Position numbers and translations under genes: made by a program. This document shows positions 13,135-25,164 of a stretch of 64,000 nucleotides of DNA, piece after piece. A model generated the notes under the pieces. That model was not told where the DNA came from, did no database searches, and was given only the letters and a program-made list of their open reading frames with translations. The stretch's first letter is position 1; each line of letters starts with the position of its first letter. The stretch is from Delphinus delphis (taxonomy: Eukaryota; Chordata; Mammalia; Artiodactyla; Delphinidae). The DNA lies in NCBI RefSeq assembly GCF_949987515.2, contig NC_082701.1, positions 39,945,755-40,009,754 of the forward strand. The letters are read 5' to 3'.

Positions 13135-13485
13135 AATAATAAATTTATTTATTTATTTATTTTGGGCTGCATTGGATCTTCGTTGCTGTGTGTGGGCTTT
13201 CTCTAGTTGCAGAGAGTGGGGGCTACTCTTCGTCGCGGTGCACGGGCTTCTTCTTGCGGTGGCTTCTCTTGTTGCAGAGCATAGTCTCTAGGTGTTCGGG
13301 CTTCAGTAGTTGTGGCATGCAGGCTCAGTAGTTTTGTCTCGTGGGCTCTAGAGCACAGGCTCAGTAGTTGTGGTCACGGGCTTAGTTGCTCTGTGGCATG
13401 TGGTATCTTCCTGGACCAGAGCTCGAACCCGTGTCCCCTGCATTGGCAGGCGGATTCTTAACCACTGAGCCACCAGGGGAGTCCC
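13135..13485 (-). mobile_element. CHR-1-like SINE
   Basis: Long-form minus-strand element with an (ATTT)n-type tail at the left and the tRNA-like head ending 'agccaccaggggagtccc' at the right. Confidence 0.92.
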
Positions 13486-14219
13486 TCTCCCAATGATACC
13501 TTTAGTGGACCACCTAGAAAATTGTGCTTCACTTCAAAATTATATAAAATTCACTTTTATTTTCTACTTTAATGGCAATGGTTTGGTTAAAGATAAGAGT
13601 GTGGGGATCAAACACAAGAACAATTCATCCTTTCCTTACTGTTATGAAATGTTGCCTTTATCATATACTAAATTTTATATGTTTGTATGCCTTTCTCTGT
13701 TTCTGGACTTACTTTGTATATACAATGATTGGATATTTACTTTTGTTCCTCTGCCATACTGCTTTAATGGTGTTTTTAAAATTTAATCAAAAGCAATATA
13801 GGTGAGATGACAATTTGCTTGAAAATTACTATCCTAGACTTAATTGTTTTTGAATATTGATGCATCATGGGAGATGACCTTTTGTTTATCTTTATTATAA
13901 TAATGAAACTAAGGGTTCAGTAAATGTTAGCTTTCTATCAAGCCTTATGCTGAGTACTTTATTTGTACTGTGTAATTTGATAATTTAACCCTTACATGCT
14001 TTATAATTTATCATAACTTTTATATTTAAAATTTCCCAACTGTTTTGCTGTTGTAATAACAGCACAGGAAATAACTAGTTGAAAATGAATAAAATAGAAT
14101 TCAAAAATGGGAAAACTACAATAATAAAAGAGAACAGAATCATATATGACCTCATATAAATAACCTCAAGATGCAATTTTGTTTTCGTTATATTGCTTGG
14201 AATGGTTTAAATTATAGTA

Positions 14220-14660
14220 CCTTTAAAAGATTTTATTACAGAAATTTTTAGGTATACACTAAGGTAAAATTGATTAATGAGCTCTCATATACCCACCATC
14301 CATCTTGAACAAATATCAACACATTGCTGTTCCCATTTGATCTTCTCCCTCTCCCTCCCCCTTCAAGGGAGTGGGTTACTGTTATATTTTAATGCAGATC
14401 TCAGATATCATCTTATTAGAGTAGTCCAATGTGTATATCTAATAGATAAGGTCCTCTAAAAAAAAAATTGTCATGATATCGTTACCGTACTCAACAAACA
14501 GTAACTCTTAATCTCATTAAATACCTAGTCCATGTTCAGTTTTCCCTAATTGTGTCTAAATGTCTTCTTACAGTTGCCTTGTTCAAATCAAAATCTAAAT
14601 GAGAGCTAGCTATACATTGCATTTGGTGAATACGTCTCTTAAGTCTTTATTTATTTATTT
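14220..14660. repeat. Old interspersed repeat, family not assigned
   Basis: Contains 'ctcatatacccaccatccat' followed by 'caaatatcaacacattgctg'. This pattern recurs in diverged form at about 38490-38900 ('tgtgcccatcatctagcttc'). It resembles old LINE-derived sequence; I cannot name the family with confidence. Confidence 0.5.
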
Positions 14661-15577
14661 GGGTGCCATTTGTTGAAAGGACTAGATCATTAGGCTTGTA
14701 GAATTTTCCAGAGTCTAGATTTGGCTGATAGTATTTTAGTGATGTTGTTTATCTCATTCCTTCATCCCCTTTAGAAAATTAAATCTAGAGGCTTGGTAAT
14801 ATTCATATTCAGTGTTTTTGGCAAGAATACCTCTTAGATGCTGCTGTGAATTTCCTATTGCATCTTATCGGGAGGCATATAATGGAATGACCCATCATAA
14901 TACATTGTAATGTATGATAAGTCAGTTCTTGGTTTTTAGGATCTCTCTTCTGGAACCTTCTTTTAAAAACTGTGACTTATTGTTTCAATACATTAGTTTT
15001 GTCACTTGTATTCTTCCATATTCCCTTCATTAATAAAAGACTAATAGATTAAATTCTATTTTATAGATGAGCCATAGGCTGTGGAAAGTTTCAGTTTACC
15101 TAAGGCCATAGACTTGCAGTTATATAGCCCAGAAGATGGCAAATTTTTCTTACAGTTTTTTGAGTCACAGAGAACTTTGAAAATATAATGAAAACTGTAA
15201 ACCTCCCAGGAAAATATGCTTGTGTGCACAAATGAAATTTGGCAGTTACATTTCAAGAGGTTTAAAGATGCCTTCTGTCTGTGCTCATTCATGAACTGCA
15301 GATAAAGACCTCTTCGCTTGGCTTATTCTTTCATTCTTATTCTTTCCTTCTACCTTGACTTATGCTTTCTTCTCATTTCTGTCATCCTGGCTATCCAAGA
15401 TGATTTTTTTCACTTGAACTGTTTCTTGTAATGAGTAAAATTTGGAGTATATCTAGAACTTCTGTATATCTCCATCAGATAACCCAGCCTCTAGTATAGT
15501 GTGGTCAAATTAAGTGCCTCATCTTTTAGTCTAGTTTAGTTGATAACACCTGAGTGTTCCAAAAAAATATTTTTTAT

Positions 15578-15786
15578 TTTATTTTATTTTTTTTGCGGTA
15601 CGCAGGCCTCTCACTGTTGTGGCCTCTCCCGTTGCGGAGCACAGGCTCCAGACGCGCAGGCTCAGCGGCCATGGCTCACGGGCCCAGCTACTCCGCGGCA
15701 TGTGGGATCTTCCCGGACCGGGGCACGAACCCGTGTCGCCTGCATTGGCAGGCGGACTCTCAACCACTGCGCCACCAGGGAAGCCC
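15578..15786 (-). mobile_element. CHR-2-like SINE
   Basis: Short cetacean form. It is bracketed by the 17-bp A/T duplication 'aaaaaaatattttttat' at 15561-15577 and again from 15787. It lies about 75 bp upstream of an AP2B1-like exon. Confidence 0.92.
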
Positions 15787-15861
15787 AAAAAAAATATTTT
15801 TTATGTTGAGGTTGTGTTATTGGATAGATCATCTGACTTCTCATTATGTTCCTCTTTGCAG

Positions 15862-15967
15862 CAATCTGCAGAGCGCTGTGTAAGCACATTGCTTGATCTC
15901 ATCCAAACCAAAGTAAATTATGTGGTCCAAGAGGCGATTGTTATATCTTCCGCAAATACCCCAACAA
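15862..15967 (+). pseudogene. AP2B1: AP2B1-like trunk exon with a 10-bp frameshifting deletion
   Basis: Acceptor 'ctctttgcag' and donor 'gtacgt'. It encodes 'QSAERCVSTLLDLIQTKVNY' and continues 'VVQEAIV'. Adaptins then read VIRDIFRKYPN; here the DNA jumps from 'gcgattgtt' to 'atatcttccgcaaatacccc', losing 10 bases and shifting the frame. The remainder still codes for 'FRKYPNK' in the other frame and joins properly to the next segment, so the deletion came after duplication. Confidence 0.93.
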
Positions 15968-16843
15968 GTACGTCCAGATACTTCTGCCCCTCTTCCTCAG
16001 ATCATTTAGGAAATGTTTAAGTAAGGCACTTTGAGGTTGGCTAGGTAAGAATTAGTCTTTGTAAAGTAACTGGTCATAATTGAATACTTTATTAAAAATC
16101 AGAAACATATAAGTTGGTTAGCACAAGGATTAAAATCTGATTTTTCCCTCTGCTTTATCACTTTTAGAAGAATTGAAGCTCTGTCTGAATATGCATTGTC
16201 AATTGACATATATTAAAGTTAGCCAGATTCTTTGGTGATGAAGTTACTATTAAATAAGGATACCCATATATTCCACGTTGTCTGGGCATAATCCATTTTA
16301 TGCCTCTTACCAGGCATAATTAATAATTGTGCCCCTTTTCACTCTCAGAAACGTCTCAGTTTGAATAATAAATTATATGGTCACCTTATTGTAAAAGCCA
16401 GGGAGGTGACAGCTTCACTATTCACTTAGTATGTTACCTAGTACTTGTAGAAAATTATAGAACATGCCACAATGAACTGTCAGAGTTTCAGGCCTTTTCT
16501 GAAGTATTGTAGCTGCTTCCATTAAGATATACAAAATCTACATTTTCACTCCACAAAAATTTTCACATTGAGGCCTCTTAGTTATGAAACAAAAATACTT
16601 TTTCAGATTTGCTTTTGAAGGCAAACAATTAAGGAACCTGAAAAGAGTGAAATAAGAGCAGATCTTATAAGCATCCTAAATCTCATTTTACTTTATAATC
16701 ATAGAGATGAACTGTGCTAAGGCTTCTGATTATCGTTAAAGATAATGTGAAATGAAGTGACTTACAGTTAGTTAGCTTAGTGGTGGACTCAGAATTAGAA
16801 GAAATATTTTAATAAGGTAGTGGTTTATTAAGCATTATGTATA

Positions 16844-16876
<33 letters not shown>

Positions 16877-18003
16877 TTGAAATTCTAGAAATGGTATTTT
16901 TGGAAAAAGGATCATATACTTTTACCACTCTCCCAGGAAAGAGGAGGGTTGGGTTTCTAAACTTCTTGATTAAGTGGGGAGGTGTATATCTTAATATGCT
17001 TGGTAAAGAAATGTGTCCATTTCTGATTAGTATTACTGAGGGATTATGATAGTTTAATTTTAAGAAAGCATTATCGAGAACCTGGTTTAATCAGTGGAAA
17101 TAGGGCAAACAATTAAGTGTATTATTCAGTTGTCCATATCTCATTTATTATACAATTTCATTCTGATGTTTAAAACTACATTAGCCGGGCTTTCCTGGTG
17201 GCGCAGTGGTTGAGAGTCCGCCTGCCGATGCAGGGGACACGGGTTTGTGCCCTGGTCCGGGAAGATCCCACATGCCGCGGAGCGGCTGGGCCCGTGAGCC
17301 ATGCCCGCTGAGCCTGCGCGTCTGGAGCCTGTGCTCCGCAACGGGAGCGGCCCGCATACCGCAAAAAAAAAAAAAAAAAAAAAAAACCACATTAGCCAAG
17401 GAGATGGATTTAACATGGTAAAGAATGAGAGCTATAGACCTGTGAAAATAAATACTTGAATTGCTTATTTCTTTAGAAAAACAGGTCATTAGTGTGGGTG
17501 CCTTGGGAGGAAAGAACATAAAGATCTCTATAGAAAGCAGAGATAGGTGGATAAGAGACAAAATTACTGTTTCTGGATGCTATTGCTGTCTGACTCCATT
17601 TTCCTAATAGTAAAGTGGAATTTCTGTTCCTCTATGATGAAGGTAAAATGAAGTAATAGGAAAATTCTCTGATCTAGTTATGAGAAAGACTGTGAGAAAT
17701 GTAAGGTAGTGGTATTATCTTAAACCATAGGTTAGTTTTTCCTTGTGAAAAGAATATCTGATAAGCTTTTATAAAGATTTATGGTCTAGTTATTAAGGAA
17801 TAACTAGAAGGAAAATTGAAGGAAAATTGAAGACGTTTATAATTTTCTGGCTTTAAAGCCTGTACATTCTCTTGGCTAAAAGTCTTTGTAGTTTGGTGGT
17901 GGTTTAGGGTACCTCGTCCATGGTTTTTTGCTTTGTAGGCTTCATTGTTAAATACACTTCTCAGTTTTGCCTTCAGTAACCATAGTCCATTTTGTTATAT
18001 CAG
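15968..18003. other. Intron-like DNA of the AP2B1 copy
   Basis: AT-rich DNA with a (CT)n(TA)n simple repeat at about 16843-16877 and a young plus-strand SINE at 17187-17384. Nothing else is recognised. Confidence 0.6.
17187..17384 (+). mobile_element. CHR-2-like SINE
   Basis: Starts 'gggctttcctggtggcgcag' and ends with a long A run. A near-perfect duplication flanks it: 'aaactacattagcc' at 17173-17186 and 'aaccacattagcc' at 17385-17397. The inner 'gaggccacaacagtga' segment usual in the family is shortened. Confidence 0.93.
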
Positions 18004-18169
18004 ATATGAAAGTATCATTGCCACTTTGTGTGAGAACTTAGACTCACTGGATGAGCCAGACGCTCGAGCAGCTATGATTTGGATTGTGGGAGAATATGCT
18101 GAAAGAATTGACAATGCAGATGAGTTACTAGAGAGCTTCCTGGAAGGTTTTCATGATGATAGCACCCAG
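18004..18169 (+). pseudogene. AP2B1: AP2B1-like trunk exon
   Basis: Acceptor 'ttatatcag' and donor 'gtaagt'. It encodes '[20 protein letters not shown]' and ends '[11 protein letters not shown]' (Glu to Asp against FHDESTQ). 'IIATL' and 'DEPDA' match AP2B1 rather than AP1B1. Open frame. Confidence 0.93.
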
Positions 18170-18352
18170 GTAAGTTCCCATCTATATCTTAATGTATTAG
18201 ATGTTTTGGGGACGACTTCAGGAAAGGTAAAGGTTAGGCAGTTTCATGTGTGCGAATTTATATACACATATAGTATGTTCATTTTTCTCCCCAAAAGGGG
18301 TGACCTTTTTCAGTTGTGCTAACTTCTGTTGGAACAAGCCTGCCTAATTTAG

Positions 18353-18558
18353 ACAGTGGTTCTCAAACTTTAATGAGGCTAGAAGCACCTAAGCACTGGT
18401 GTTTAACCTGTGTTAAAGGACAGGTTGCTGGACCCCACCCCTAGAGTTTCTGAGTCAGTAGGTCTGAGATGGGCCTAAGCATGTTCATTTCTTACAAGGT
18501 TGAGGGTGGTGATGCTATTGCTGCTGCTGGTCCAGAACCACACTTTGACAACTACTGA
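18353..18558. mobile_element. MER5A-like DNA transposon relic
   Basis: Left end 'cagtggttctcaaactt' and right end 'cacactttgacaactactg' are inverted copies of each other. Spacing of about 200 bp and internal 'ctgagtcagtaggtctgaga' fit the non-autonomous hAT-Charlie element MER5A. Confidence 0.85.
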
Positions 18559-18961
18559 CTTAGAGCAGTAGTTATTACTTTTTAATTTTCTGTCACCTAA
18601 AGATGATTACCCATTGCTGTTAGTAATGGTTGTGGCTCAGTTGCAGCTGGGGTTTCTGTCTGGGGTGAAGGCTGGCATGTGCAGTTTGAAAAGATTCTTT
18701 GTGGATGGTTAGACTCCTTCCCATCTTCTGTCTGTCTTTTACCAAAACTGAGAGACCTTCGAGTCAAAGGCCCAGAGAAGCAGATAAATTATTAAAGCTT
18801 TTTCCCCGGCATCTGTACTCACTGCAAATTGAAGTTCATGTGTGTAATCTATCATAGTAATTTTAATAGGCCCTACAAGGAACATATACCAGCCAGTAGT
18901 CTCGTGGTTCGGCAGGCAACTCTTTTTTTTTTAATTATTATTTTTAAAATTTTATTCTTTT

Positions 18962-19257
18962 TTTTTTAAATAGATTTGTTTCATTTATTTATTTTTGGCT
19001 GCATTGGGTCTTCCATTGCTGTGCGCAGGCTTTCTCTAGTTGCCGCGAGCGGGGGCCCCTCTTCATTGAGGTGCGAGGGCTTCTCATTGTGGTGGCTTCT
19101 CTTGTTGCAGAGCACAGGCTCTAGGCGCGCAGGCTTCAGTTGTGGTGCATGGGCTTAGTTGCTCTGCGGCACGTGGGATCTTCCTGGACCAGGGCTCAAA
19201 CCCGTGTCCCCTGCATTGGCAGGTGGATTCTTAACCACTGCGCCACCAGGGAAGCCC
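18962..19257 (-). mobile_element. CHR-1-like SINE
   Basis: Long-form minus-strand element, from the T-rich left end to 'ccaccagggaagccc'. It lies in the intron-like gap between two AP2B1-like exons. Confidence 0.92.
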
Positions 19258-19699
19258 TAGCATGCCACTCTTAATTGGTTGTGATCTGGCACAATTCTAC
19301 TGTCTTGGCTCTTGCCTCAGTATGATAAATGATTCCCTAATTCCCTGGAAGTTGTAGCTTTTGGTGGAAGTAAAAAAGGATTTGGTCAGGAACCAGTTTT
19401 ATTGCCATCAGTATGTTAGCGTGTACTTTAAGAAATACAGGTGATTATCTGGGCCAGAAACAAACCGGCAGTTTTTGATGCCAAAAAATGCAATTTGGAG
19501 ATAGGAGGCTAGTGAGTTTTCAGTTGATGAAAACCTTTGACTGCTATTGTGTATATTGGCTGAGTTTTAACCTTTGTTTCTTAATCAAAATCAGAAAGAC
19601 CTCATAGTAAGTCATATTTGGGAAAATATCACTTTGGAATTCATGGTGTGGAATAATGCAAATGCCTTTCACTTTACCTATTAAATTACATTTGCTTAG

Positions 19700-19798
19700 G
19701 TACAGCTCACTCTGCTTACTGCCATAGTGAAGCTGTTTCTCAGGAAACCATCAGAAACGCAGGAGCTGGTACAGCAGGTCTTGAGTTTGGCAACACAG
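19700..19798 (+). pseudogene. AP2B1: AP2B1-like trunk exon, last one before the missing part
   Basis: Acceptor 'tttgcttag' and donor 'gtaaga'. Exactly 33 codons, beginning 'VQLTLLTAIVKLFLRKPSET' and ending 'LSLATQ'. The frame is open. Lys to Arg ('FLRKPS') is the only clear change. The next expected exon (DSDNPDLRDRG onward) is not found downstream. Confidence 0.93.
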
Positions 19799-21721
19799 GT
19801 AAGAAGTCTGAAAAAAGCATGGAGTTGATTTGTCTTGTTTTAAATTCTAGGAAATTGTGAAACTTCTTCCAAGAAGGTTCATTTGCAGAGATTTTAAACG
19901 GAAGGAGTGCAGTCTTTAGATTCTGTTATAAAAATAAAAACAGTGCCTCTTTTACATATTCTGCTGAATTAGAACTGGTTGTATGGCTTCTAAATGAATC
20001 GACTGACTCCAGTTTTAATGATAATTCATGAAAATTGAACTTAGACTCTTTAGTGTTAATGAAGGACATGACTTTGTGAAAATGACATTGAGTCTCACAG
20101 TATCTCCTTCTGGGGGACTTAATTTCAGCTTTCAAATGAAAGTACCCTGTAGAGATGGTAAATGCTTTGACAAATATCTCGTATGCTGTTCTACCTTCTA
20201 GATAAGTTGCGTTTCTCTTTAAGTACTTTTAAAGTGCTAATGCTGCTTCCTTAATTATTTAGTATTTTTGGTCCTTTTAGGGAGGGTTCTGATTTCAGGA
20301 ATGTGGCAACCAGCTGGATACACAGAAATCAAAGTAATTACTTTTTCTGACGTAACTAGTATAATGATCAGTCCATCATGATCCAGTAATGTTCTTAATT
20401 GAATTTGAGAACAGGCTGGCTTTAGCAGGCTGTCAAGAGTTATGATGTGCGTTTACACATGGAATCTGATTCAGATATTCAATTTACCATTTTCCTCTTT
20501 CATCTCTTTATAGTTGTATATTAACAGCATTTGAACTCTTTTATAGTTCTTTAACCTAGCTTTGAGCTGTCATCTTTCCTTTTTTTTTTTGCTCTGGGGA
20601 GCTTTATTTCATATCAATAGTGAACACAATTGGAGGACTAAATATGGTAAATCCTGTAATTAATTAGTACGGTTGGGGTGTGCACTTAGTACACTTCTTG
20701 AAACCCAGTTCCAAACTGAGACCACAAATGTGAACCTTGAATAGTTGCCAATGCATCATCTGTTAAGTGGTCAAAGTGCATCATTTTGTACATGATAAAT
20801 GCAAAGTTCTTCTTTCCTCTGACAGTATTTAATTTTAGAAATGCCAGGAATCCATTTTAAGGAAAAGAAGTTCAACGGGCAGATAAGGCATTTGAATACT
20901 TAATGGAATACTATAAAGCAGACAACATTATTAAATAAATTGTTTATAGAATATGCTATACAACTCTGAAAAAAATACAGCCAAGAAAACTGCTAGAGTC
21001 AAAGACTACTTTCTGACACTTGATTCAAGTACAGATGTTTTACAATCAATGAACTCAAATGTGAAGAAGACCTGAACTAAAAATTAAGATAATTGTCGTG
21101 TCTGATTACTGATGCACGTAAATATTACTGAGAATTATCACTTGATTATCTTTTTAGGAGCAGTTGACCAACAGTAGTTGAGTTAAAGGATGTCAGAAAA
21201 TTCACTTCACAGAAAATAGAGGTGTCCCACTCCACCCCTTGTACCTCTCAGTTTTCTCCATTTCTCCAACAAATTATGAATGAACTTTTTAATGTGCTAT
21301 TTCCCCAAGTCTCTAAACCTTCACTTGACCCCATTATGGTTAGTGTGAAGACGCATCCATATGAGTATGTGGAGTCAAGGGCAGGCCATGGCTCACCATC
21401 TGTCCATGAAAAGTGGACTGGGAGGTTGTCCATCACTGATGAGGCATGTCTTGACACTAAGAGCAGAAATTGGTCATCTTCTGAATCAAAGTAGTTTAGG
21501 TTAGACGTTAATTTTCACGTTAGTGTTTAATAGGTCATCTACAGGGGGCCATTTTGAATAGAAATTGCCCCTTCTTAATCATGTAGTGCTTATTACAGAC
21601 TCTGTAGGGTGATTGCCATTAAATTAGCCATGTATTTGACTTCACCTTAGGGCCTTGAAGTTCATTTCTGTCTTTTGCTACAGGCCCTGGAGCCTCTCTC
21701 CTTTGTATGAAAGAAAGAGCT
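19799..21721. other. Intron-like DNA before the LINE-1
   Basis: AT-rich DNA. It holds a probable retrocopy fragment at 20580-20880 (separate entry). A 90-codon plus-strand ORF at 21222-21494 is unrecognised and probably chance. No AP2B1 exon is seen. Confidence 0.55.
20580..20880 (-). pseudogene. Possible 3' fragment of a processed retrocopy, source unidentified
   Basis: Read on the minus strand, a stretch ends with 'gaaataaagctccccagagc' followed directly by a run of A's. That is an AATAAA signal about 12 bases before a poly-A tail, as in a retroposed mRNA. Upstream, one frame reads 'NFAFIMYKMMHFDHLTDDAL' and stops after 'FGTGFQEVY', which looks protein-like. I do not recognise the parent gene. 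The left boundary is the T run at about 20580; the right boundary and any target-site duplication are not clear. Confidence 0.4.
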
Positions 21722-24215
21722 CTGGGGGGTGCTGGGAAGATGGCGGAAGAGTAAGACGCGGAGATTGACTTCCTCCCCACAGATACACCAGAAATGCATC
21801 TACACGTGGAGCAACTCCTACAGAACACCTACTGAATGCTGGCAGAAGACCTCAGTCCTCCCAAAAGGCACGAAACTCCCCACGTACCTGGGTACGGCAA
21901 AAGAAATAAAGAAAAAACTGAGACAAAAGAATAGGGACGGCACCTGCACCAGTGGGAGGGAGCTGTGAAGGAGGAAAAGTTTCCACACTCTAGGAAGCCC
22001 CTTCGCTGGCGGAGACTGCGGGAGGCGGAGGGGGGAGCTTCGGAGCCACAGAGGAGAGCACAACAACAGGGGTGCGGCGGGCAAAGCAGGGAGATTCCCA
22101 CACAGACGATCGTTGCCGACCAGCCCTCACCAGCCCAAGAGGCTTGTCTGCACACCCGCCGGGTCGGGCGGGCGGGGCTGTGAGCTGAGGCTCGGGTTGG
22201 CGGCTTGAACATAGCCTGAAGGGGTCCGGGGAAAAGTCTGCACCTGCCTAAGAGGCAAGAGACTTTTTCTTCCCTTTTTGTTTCCTGGTGCGTGAGGAGA
22301 GGGGTTTAAGAGCATTGCTTAAAGGAGCTCCAGAGATGGGCGTGAGCCGTGGCTAAAAGCGCGAACTCCAGAGACGGGCGCGAGCTGCGGCTAAAAGCGC
22401 GGACCCCAAGAGACGGGAGCGAGCCACGGCTAAAAGCGCGGATCTCAGAGACGGGCGCGAGCCGCGGCTAAAATCACGGACCTCAGAGACGGGCGGGAGA
22501 CGCTAAGGCTGCTGCTGCTGCCACCAAGGGGCCTGTGTGCGAATACAGGTCACTATCCACACCCCTCTTCCGGGGAGCCTGTGCAGCCCGCCACTGCCAG
22601 GTTCCCGGGATCCGGGGACAACTTCCCAGGGAGAACGCACGGCGGGCCTCAGGCTGGTGCAACGTCATGTCGGCCTCTGCCGCCGCAGGCCCGCCCCGCA
22701 CGCCGTGCCCCTCCCTCCCCCCCCCACCCCCGGCCTGAGTGCGCCAGAGCCCCCGAATCAGCGGCTCCTTTAACCCCGTCCTGTCTGAGCAAAAAACAGT
22801 CGCCCTCCAGCGACCTACACACAGAGGCAGGGCCAAATCCAAAGCTGAGCCCCTGTGAGCTGTGAGAACAAAGAAGAGAAAGGGAAATCTCTCCCAGCAG
22901 CCTCAGAAACAGCGGATTAAAGCTCCACAATCAACTTGATGTACCTGCATCTGTGGAATACATGAATAGACAACGAATCATCCCAAATTGAGGAGGTGGA
23001 CTTCGAGAGCAATGTCTATGATTTTTTACCCTTTTCCTCTTTTTGTGAATGTGTATGCTTCTGTGTGAGATCTTGTCTGTATAGCTTTGCTTTCACCATT
23101 TGTCCTAGGGTTCTATCCGTCCATTGTTTTTTTTAAAATTTTCTTTCTTAATAATTAATTTTAATTTTAATAACTTTATTATACTTTACCTCCTTCCTTC
23201 CTTCCTTCCTTCCTTCCTTCCTTCCTTCCTTCCTTCCTTCCCTCCCTCCCCCCCTCCCTCCCTCCCTCCCTCCCTCCTTTAGACAACGAATTATCCCAAA
23301 TTGAGGAGGTGGATTTTGAGAGCAAGATTTATGATTTTTTTCCCCTTTACCTCTTTTTTGAGGGTGTATGTGTATGCTTCTGTGTAAGATTTTGTCTGTA
23401 TAGCTTTGCTTCCAACATTTGTCCTAAGGTTCTATCCATCCCTTTTTTTAATCTAAATAATTATTTTTTTATTCAATAACTTTATTATACTTTATTTTAT
23501 TTTATGTATCTTCTTTCTTTCTGTCTTTTTTCCTTCCCTCCTTCCTCCCTCCCTCCCTCCCTCCCTCTGTTCTTTCCTTCTTGCCTTCTTTCCTTCTTTT
23601 CTTCTTTCTTTCTTCCTTCCTTCCTTCCTTCCTTCCTTCCCTTCTTTCTTGCTTTCTTTCTTTCCTTCTTTCTTTCTTTCTTCAAACTTCTACTAATTCT
23701 CTCTACTTTTTCTCCCTTTTATTCTGAGCCATGTGGATGAAAGGCTCTTGGTGCTCCAGCCAGGAGTCAGGGCTCTGCTTCTGAGGTGGGAGAGCCAACT
23801 TCAGGACACTGGTCAACAAGAGACCTCCCAGCTCCACATAATATCAAATGCCAAAAATCTCCCAGAGACCTCCATCTTAACACCAGCACCCAGCTTCACT
23901 CAGTGACCAGCAACCTACGGTGCTGGACAACCTATGCCAAACAACTAGCAAAACAGGGACACAACCCCATCCATTAGCCTAAAATCATAATAAGTCCACA
24001 GACAACCCAAAACACGCCACCAGACGTGGACCTGCCCACCAGAGAGACAAGATCCAGCCTCATCCACCAGAACACAGGCACTAGTCCCCTCCACCAGGAA
24101 GCCTACACAACCCACTGAACCAACCTTAGCCGCTGGAGACAGATATCAAAAACAACGGGAACTACGAACCTGCAGCCTGCAAAAAGGAGACCCCAAACAC
24201 AGTAAGATAAGCAAA
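21722..24215 (+). promoter_or_regulatory. LINE-1 5' UTR with internal promoter region
   Basis: GC-rich leader of the element. Between about 22331 and 22500 it has roughly 4.5 tandem copies of a 38-39-bp unit of the form 'cagagacgggcgcgagc'...'ctaaaagcgcgga'. These CpG-rich monomers are typical of an L1 promoter. Downstream (22970-23690) a second, larger duplication with pyrimidine tracts lies between promoter and ORF1. Confidence 0.75.
22970..23690 (+). repeat. Tandem duplication with polypyrimidine tracts inside the LINE-1 leader
   Basis: The segment beginning 'agacaacgaatcatcccaaa' (about 22970) is repeated from about 23281 ('agacaacgaattatcccaaa'), including 'gaggaggtgga' and 'tttgtcctaggg/aagg'. 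Each copy ends in a long T/C run: (TTCC)n at about 23190-23278, and a mixed CCTT/CTTT tract at about 23505-23685. Confidence 0.85.
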
Positions 24216-25090
24216 ATGAGAAGACAGAAATACACACAGCAGATGAAGGAGCAAGATAAAAATGCACCAGACCTAACAAATGAAGAGGAAATAGGCAGTC
24301 TTCCTGAAAAAGAATTCAGAATAATGATAGTAAGGATGATCCAAAATCTTGGAAATAGAATGGACAAAATGCAAGAAATATTTAACAAGGACCTAGAAGA
24401 AATAAAGATGAAACAAGCAACGATGAACAACACGATAAATGAAATTAAAAGTACTCTAGATGGGATCAATAGCAGAATAACTGAGGCAGAAGAACGGTTA
24501 AGTGACCTGGAAGATAAAATAGTGGAAATAACTACTGGAGAGCAGAATAAAGAAAAAAGAATGAAAAGAACTGAGGACAGTCTCAGAGACCTCTGGGACA
24601 ACATTAAATGCACCAACATTCGAATTATAGGGGTTCCAGAAGAAGAAGAGAAAAACAAAGGGACTGAGAAAATATTTGAAGAGATTATAGTTGAAAACTT
24701 CCCTAATATGGGAAAGGAAATAGTTAATCAAGTCCAGGAAGCACAGAGAGTCCCATACAGGATAAATCCAAGGAGAAATACGACAAGACACATATTAATC
24801 AAACTGTCAAAAATTAAATACAAAGAAAGCATATTAAAAGCAGCAAGGGAAAAACAACAAATAACACACAAGGGAATCCCCATAAGGTTAACAGCTGATC
24901 TCTCAGCAGAAACCCTGCAAGCCAGAGGGAGTGGCAGGACATACTGAAAGTGATGAAGGAGAAGAACCTGCAACCAAGATTACTCTACCCAGCAAGGATC
25001 TCATTCAGATTTGATGGAGAAATTAAAACCTTTACAGACAAGCAAATGCTGAGAGTTCAGCACCACCAAACCAGCTTTACAACAAATGCT
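24216..25090 (+). pseudogene. LINE-1 ORF1 (RNA-binding protein), frameshifted
   Basis: L1 ORF1p is a trimeric RNA-binding chaperone that coats L1 RNA. The frame from 24216 gives 243 residues: a Lys-rich start ('MRRQKYTQQMKEQDKN'), a coiled coil ('NRMDKMQEIFNKDLEEIKMK' and 'ITEAEERLSDLEDKI'), then the RRM-like core with 'NIRIIGVPEEEE'. A one-base deletion near 24925 ('caagccagagggagtgg') moves the C-terminal domain into another frame ('MKEKNLQPRLLYPARISFRF'). A second small deletion follows at about 25055. The intact protein would be about 300 residues or more. Confidence 0.92.
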
Positions 25091-25164
25091 AAAGGAACTT
25101 CTCTAGACAAGAAACACAAGAGAAGGAAAAGACCTATAATAACGAACCCAAAACAATTTAGAAA

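Larger units (their letters stand above)
9068..15861. other. Long intron-like stretch of the AP2B1 copy
   Basis: About 6.8 kb of AT-rich DNA without recognisable exons. It contains CHR SINEs at 10415-10736 and 13135-13485 and an L1-like 3' relic at about 12140-12240 ('agctttattgaggtatgatt'). An old interspersed repeat at about 14220-14660 is related to the one at 38490-38900. A young SINE lies at 15578-15786. ORFs of 60-124 codons here lack protein-like features. Confidence 0.6.
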
